Source: Paenibacillus sp. oral taxon 786 str. D14 (GTDB lineage: Bacteria > Bacillota > Bacilli > Paenibacillales > Paenibacillaceae). From it: a DNA stretch of 33,960 nucleotides. The DNA lies in assembly GCF_000159955.1 (NCBI RefSeq), contig NZ_GG695971.1, positions 364,384-398,343 on the forward strand. The letters are read 5' to 3'. The first letter of the stretch is position 1. Each line of letters begins with the position of its first letter. This document shows positions 32,174 through 33,960 of the stretch, piece after piece. Under the pieces are notes generated by a model. That model saw nothing but the letters and a program-made list of their open reading frames with translations. It was not told the DNA's origin and searched no databases. The position numbers and the translations under genes are program-made.

Positions 32174-32563
32174 ATGAAAGCCTTAAATTTAACGACCCAA
32201 CGCCAAGCGGTATATGATGTCGTTCGCAACGCCAAGGACCATCCGACGGCCGCGGAAGTCATGAACCGTCTGGTTGAGCAAGGATATAATTTTGCATATG
32301 GTACGGTTTACAACTCACTGCGGTATTTAACCGAGAAGGAATTGATTCGCGAATTGAAGCTGGGCGAAGCAGCCAGCCGGTATGATGCGAAGCTGGACGA
32401 TCATCAGCATATCTTGTGCGAGGTTTGCGGCCGCGTGGATGAAGTGATGTCTCATGTGCCGGAGGAATGGAACCGTACGGTGGCTGAGGAAACGGGATAT
32501 GATGTTCATCATGCACATGTCGTATTTGGGGGGGTGTGTCCGAATTGTCAGCAGAAGAAGTGA
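32174..32563 (+). CDS. perR: Fur-family regulator, PerR-like
   Basis: A 129-residue Fur-family repressor, somewhat short at the N-terminus. The winged helix ends in FAYGTVYNSLRYLTEKELIREL. The structural zinc site is complete, C82/C85 and C122/C125. The regulatory-metal residues of B. subtilis PerR have counterparts: H23, D71, H77 and H79, but the fifth (D104 in PerR) appears as E90, as in Fur. The stretch ELKLGEAASRYD is closest to PerR (ELTYGDASSRFD). The family is certain; PerR is favoured by sequence and by the PerR-box-like site on its promoter. The stop TGA overlaps the next ATG, coupling it to an orphan regulator. Confidence 0.75.
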   Translation: MKALNLTTQRQAVYDVVRNAKDHPTAAEVMNRLVEQGYNFAYGTVYNSLRYLTEKELIRELKLGEAASRYDAKLDDHQHILCEVCGRVDEVMSHVPEEWNRTVAEETGYDVHHAHVVFGGVCPNCQQKK

Positions 32564-33360
32564 TGCAAAACGGAATTTCGGGTAATACGGTCCCCTTCCG
32601 CCGCCCTTCCGGCGTTGAAGTTGCCGAGCCAGAGGGCTTGGAACTAGGCAGAGTGGCGTGCCCGGTTACACAGCGTGTCATTTTGATTAGTCCATTTCCG
32701 AGCGAGGTTCATGAACTGGTGCGCGAGTTGTCGGAGAGCTGCTTTGATGTCCTTGTATTCCATCATTTGGAGCAAGGCATTCGTAACGCTTTGGCGGCCG
32801 ACCTGCTGATCTTTGATCTGACCTCCTATCAAGAGAACATAGACACAGCAGTGATCCGTTCGCTGGTGGGACAGGAAACCGGCGGCACCCCCTCGCTGTT
32901 GCTCGTTAGAGAGTCGATGCTCGGATACCTTGACCCGGCCTTAAGGAACCAAGAGCTTCTGGTTTGGCCAGCCCGCCCGGTCGAAATCGTGTACCATGCC
33001 CAGCGGATTATTCGCAATAGCGGCCCGCGGCCGTTGTCGTCGCGGCTGCTTACCGGCACGTCCCCGGCGATCTTCAAGGATTTGTGGATCGATCGCAAGA
33101 AAATGACAGTGTACCGGGGCGGCATCAAAATTGAGCTGACCAAGACGGAGTTCGAACTGCTGATCAAGCTGCTGGAACATGAAGGTACAGTGCTGTCCCG
33201 AGAAGAGCTGCTGTCGGAGGTATGGGGAACAACATTTCTTGGCGGCAGCAACGTCGTCGACGTGCATATCAAGAGTCTGCGCAAGAAGCTCGGCGACAAT
33301 GCCTCGCGTCCGACCTACATTACCACCGTCCGCGGCGTGGGTTATCGGCTGGCGGATTAA
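32563..33360 (+). CDS. Orphan OmpR-type regulator with atypical receiver domain
   Basis: A 265-residue protein. The N-terminal region (about 30-150) resembles a receiver, with VILISPFPSEVHELV and ALAADLLIFDLTSYQ, but lacks key residues. The acidic pair after the first strand is SPFP, and the conserved lysine before the final cis-Pro is missing (VWPARPVEI). An Asp remains at the phosphorylation position (FDLTSY). The C-terminal OmpR/PhoB winged helix is intact: ELTKTEFELLIKLLEHEGTVLSREELLSEVW and VVDVHIKSLRKKLGD, ending in TTVRGVGYRLAD. No histidine kinase gene is adjacent. ATG 32563 forms TGATG with the preceding stop; GTG 32536 is an alternative. It probably works without phosphorylation. 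Confidence 0.78.
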   Translation: MQNGISGNTVPFRRPSGVEVAEPEGLELGRVACPVTQRVILISPFPSEVHELVRELSESCFDVLVFHHLEQGIRNALAADLLIFDLTSYQENIDTAVIRSLVGQETGGTPSLLLVRESMLGYLDPALRNQELLVWPARPVEIVYHAQRIIRNSGPRPLSSRLLTGTSPAIFKDLWIDRKKMTVYRGGIKIELTKTEFELLIKLLEHEGTVLSREELLSEVWGTTFLGGSNVVDVHIKSLRKKLGDNASRPTYITTVRGVGYRLAD

Positions 33361-33380
33361 AGCACACTCAATTCAGAAGA

Positions 33381-33411
33381 AAACCGTTTGTCGTCGGACA
33401 GACGGTTTTTC
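33381..33411 (+). terminator. Terminator of the perR-orphan regulator operon
   Basis: A 12-bp stem AAACCGTTTGTC / GACAGACGGTTT (one G-U pair) with loop GTCG, ending in a T run. Confidence 0.9.
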
Positions 33412-33444
33412 TAGTCCCCGTTTCTCTTGGTTAATAGGGAGATA

Positions 33445-33715
33445 GGGGGAGCTAGTCTCTCCGCCGCCTTCTTTTGACGATTATCCCGTTGCATCAGGCA
33501 GTGGAGAAAGATAAAGTTGCAACATGCGCAGGAGCAGTAAGATGCTGCAAGAAAGTGGTAGTAAGATGCTGTAAGAAAGTAGAAGTAAGATATTGCAAGA
33601 AAGTAGCAGTAAGATTTTACAAGAAAATCGATAGTTGCTGATAGTTTCGACAGGGGGAAGCTAGTCTCTTTGCCGCCCTCTTTTGATGATTATCCCGTTG
33701 AGTCAGCTGGTGGAG
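33445..33715. repeat. Two ~62-bp copies of the GATTATCCCGTT repeat family
   Basis: Copies at 33445-33506 and 33653-33715 share GGGGGA-GCTAGTCTC, GCCGCC, CTTTTGA and GATTATCCCGTTG, then TCAG and TGGAG. They lie in the same orientation, 208 bp apart, and are related to the shorter copies at 15488-15650. Non-coding. Confidence 0.8.
33536..33631. repeat. Four tandem 24-bp repeats
   Basis: Units start at 33536, 33560, 33584 and 33608 with consensus AGTAAGATGCTGCAAGAAAG plus four variable bases. They lie between the two GATTATCCCGTT copies. Stops occur in the repeat frame, so it is not a coding repeat. Confidence 0.85.
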
Positions 33716-33749
33716 TGAAGAAAGAGAAGGAAGTAGACATGTCAGTACT

Positions 33750-33872
33750 TCTATTAGTGCCATTAGTAACTAGTATCTCATAAGTATCTCATTAGCACCC
33801 TTAGCACCACATTAGCTACAGTACACATTAGTACCCCATTATTATCTCACTAGTATCTCGATAGCACTTTAA
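33750..33872. repeat. Degenerate ~11-bp repeats (AGTATCTCATT type)
   Basis: About eight imperfect units such as AGTATCTCATA, AGTATCTCATT, AGCACCACATT, AGTACCCCATT and AGTATCTCGAT follow each other. No gene is supported from 33412 to the window end. Confidence 0.65.
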
Positions 33873-33960
33873 TTTTAAGCCGCTGCTGCATAGAATGGCT
33901 TCTGATGGCGTGTGATTAATTGGCGGTAAGGGATCGCTGGAATGGATACGCACATCTGTA

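Noticed and set aside
33412..33960. Possible CRISPR array at the window end
   Set aside because: The 24-bp and 11-bp units are directly adjacent with no unique spacers between them, and no cas genes are present.

Overview
The window (about 34 kb, moderately high GC, compact genes on both strands) looks like the chromosome of an endospore-forming Bacillota, most likely a Paenibacillus-type organism. The grounds are a PdaA-type cortex deacetylase, a gerA-gerC-gerB germination operon, sigma-A and sigma-G-like promoters, strong purine-rich ribosome binding sites with ATG, GTG and TTG starts, and many B. subtilis-type gene sets (gltC-like, yjlC-ndh, cidR-cidAB, tcyABC, yhfW, perR-like). I see no rRNA, tRNA, CRISPR array, phage module or intact insertion sequence.

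Layout. 1-696: 3' end of a cydC-type ABC gene with a terminator. 697-1452: non-coding, with four copies of a ~52-bp repeat module. 1453-5655: GltC-like LysR regulator, then DUF1641-ndh with a Rex-like operator, converging on gdhA, whose promoter carries two LysR-type half-sites. 5928-8040: nitroreductase with an operator over its promoter, a Gfo/Idh/MocA oxidoreductase and a Crp/Fnr remnant. 8076-10161: cidAB/lrgAB holin-like pair and its divergent LysR regulator. 10283-11074: pdaA. 11254-15374: marR and a heterodimeric ABC exporter with complementary degenerate ATPase motifs. 15446-15728: dispersed repeats. 15729-17087: Fnr-like regulator with four cysteines, divergent from a V4R-domain gene, with an FNR box between them. 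17104-19809: four-gene envelope-glycosylation operon (GT-C, GT2, DUF2304, EmrE-like). 19906-21370: AlkA-type glycosylase behind a broken ABC-F gene with an attenuator-like leader. 21422-23866: tcyABC-type amino-acid importer. 23916-25713: PadR-DUF1700-DUF4097 cassette. 25953-27521: Rieske flavoprotein (YhfW type). 27710-32011: gerA-gerC-gerB, with a two-TM gene running antisense into the end of gerB. 32174-33360: Fur/PerR-family regulator translationally coupled to an orphan atypical response regulator. 33412-33960: repeat-rich non-coding DNA.

Themes. Redox and respiration recur: cydC, Rex-like site plus NDH-2, Fnr-like regulator, nitroreductase, Rieske flavoprotein and a PerR/Fur regulator. 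Sporulation and germination recur too: pdaA, the ger operon and the antisense two-TM gene each have a sigma-G-like promoter with the same 18-bp spacing. That shared promoter architecture is the main reason to propose the antisense two-TM gene as an accessory (D-type) germinant-receptor protein. The other leads are the broken ABC-F gene whose attenuator-like leader now sits in front of alkA, the four-cysteine Fnr/V4R pair, and several families of short intergenic repeats. I did not find an unmistakable new multi-gene defence or mobile system.
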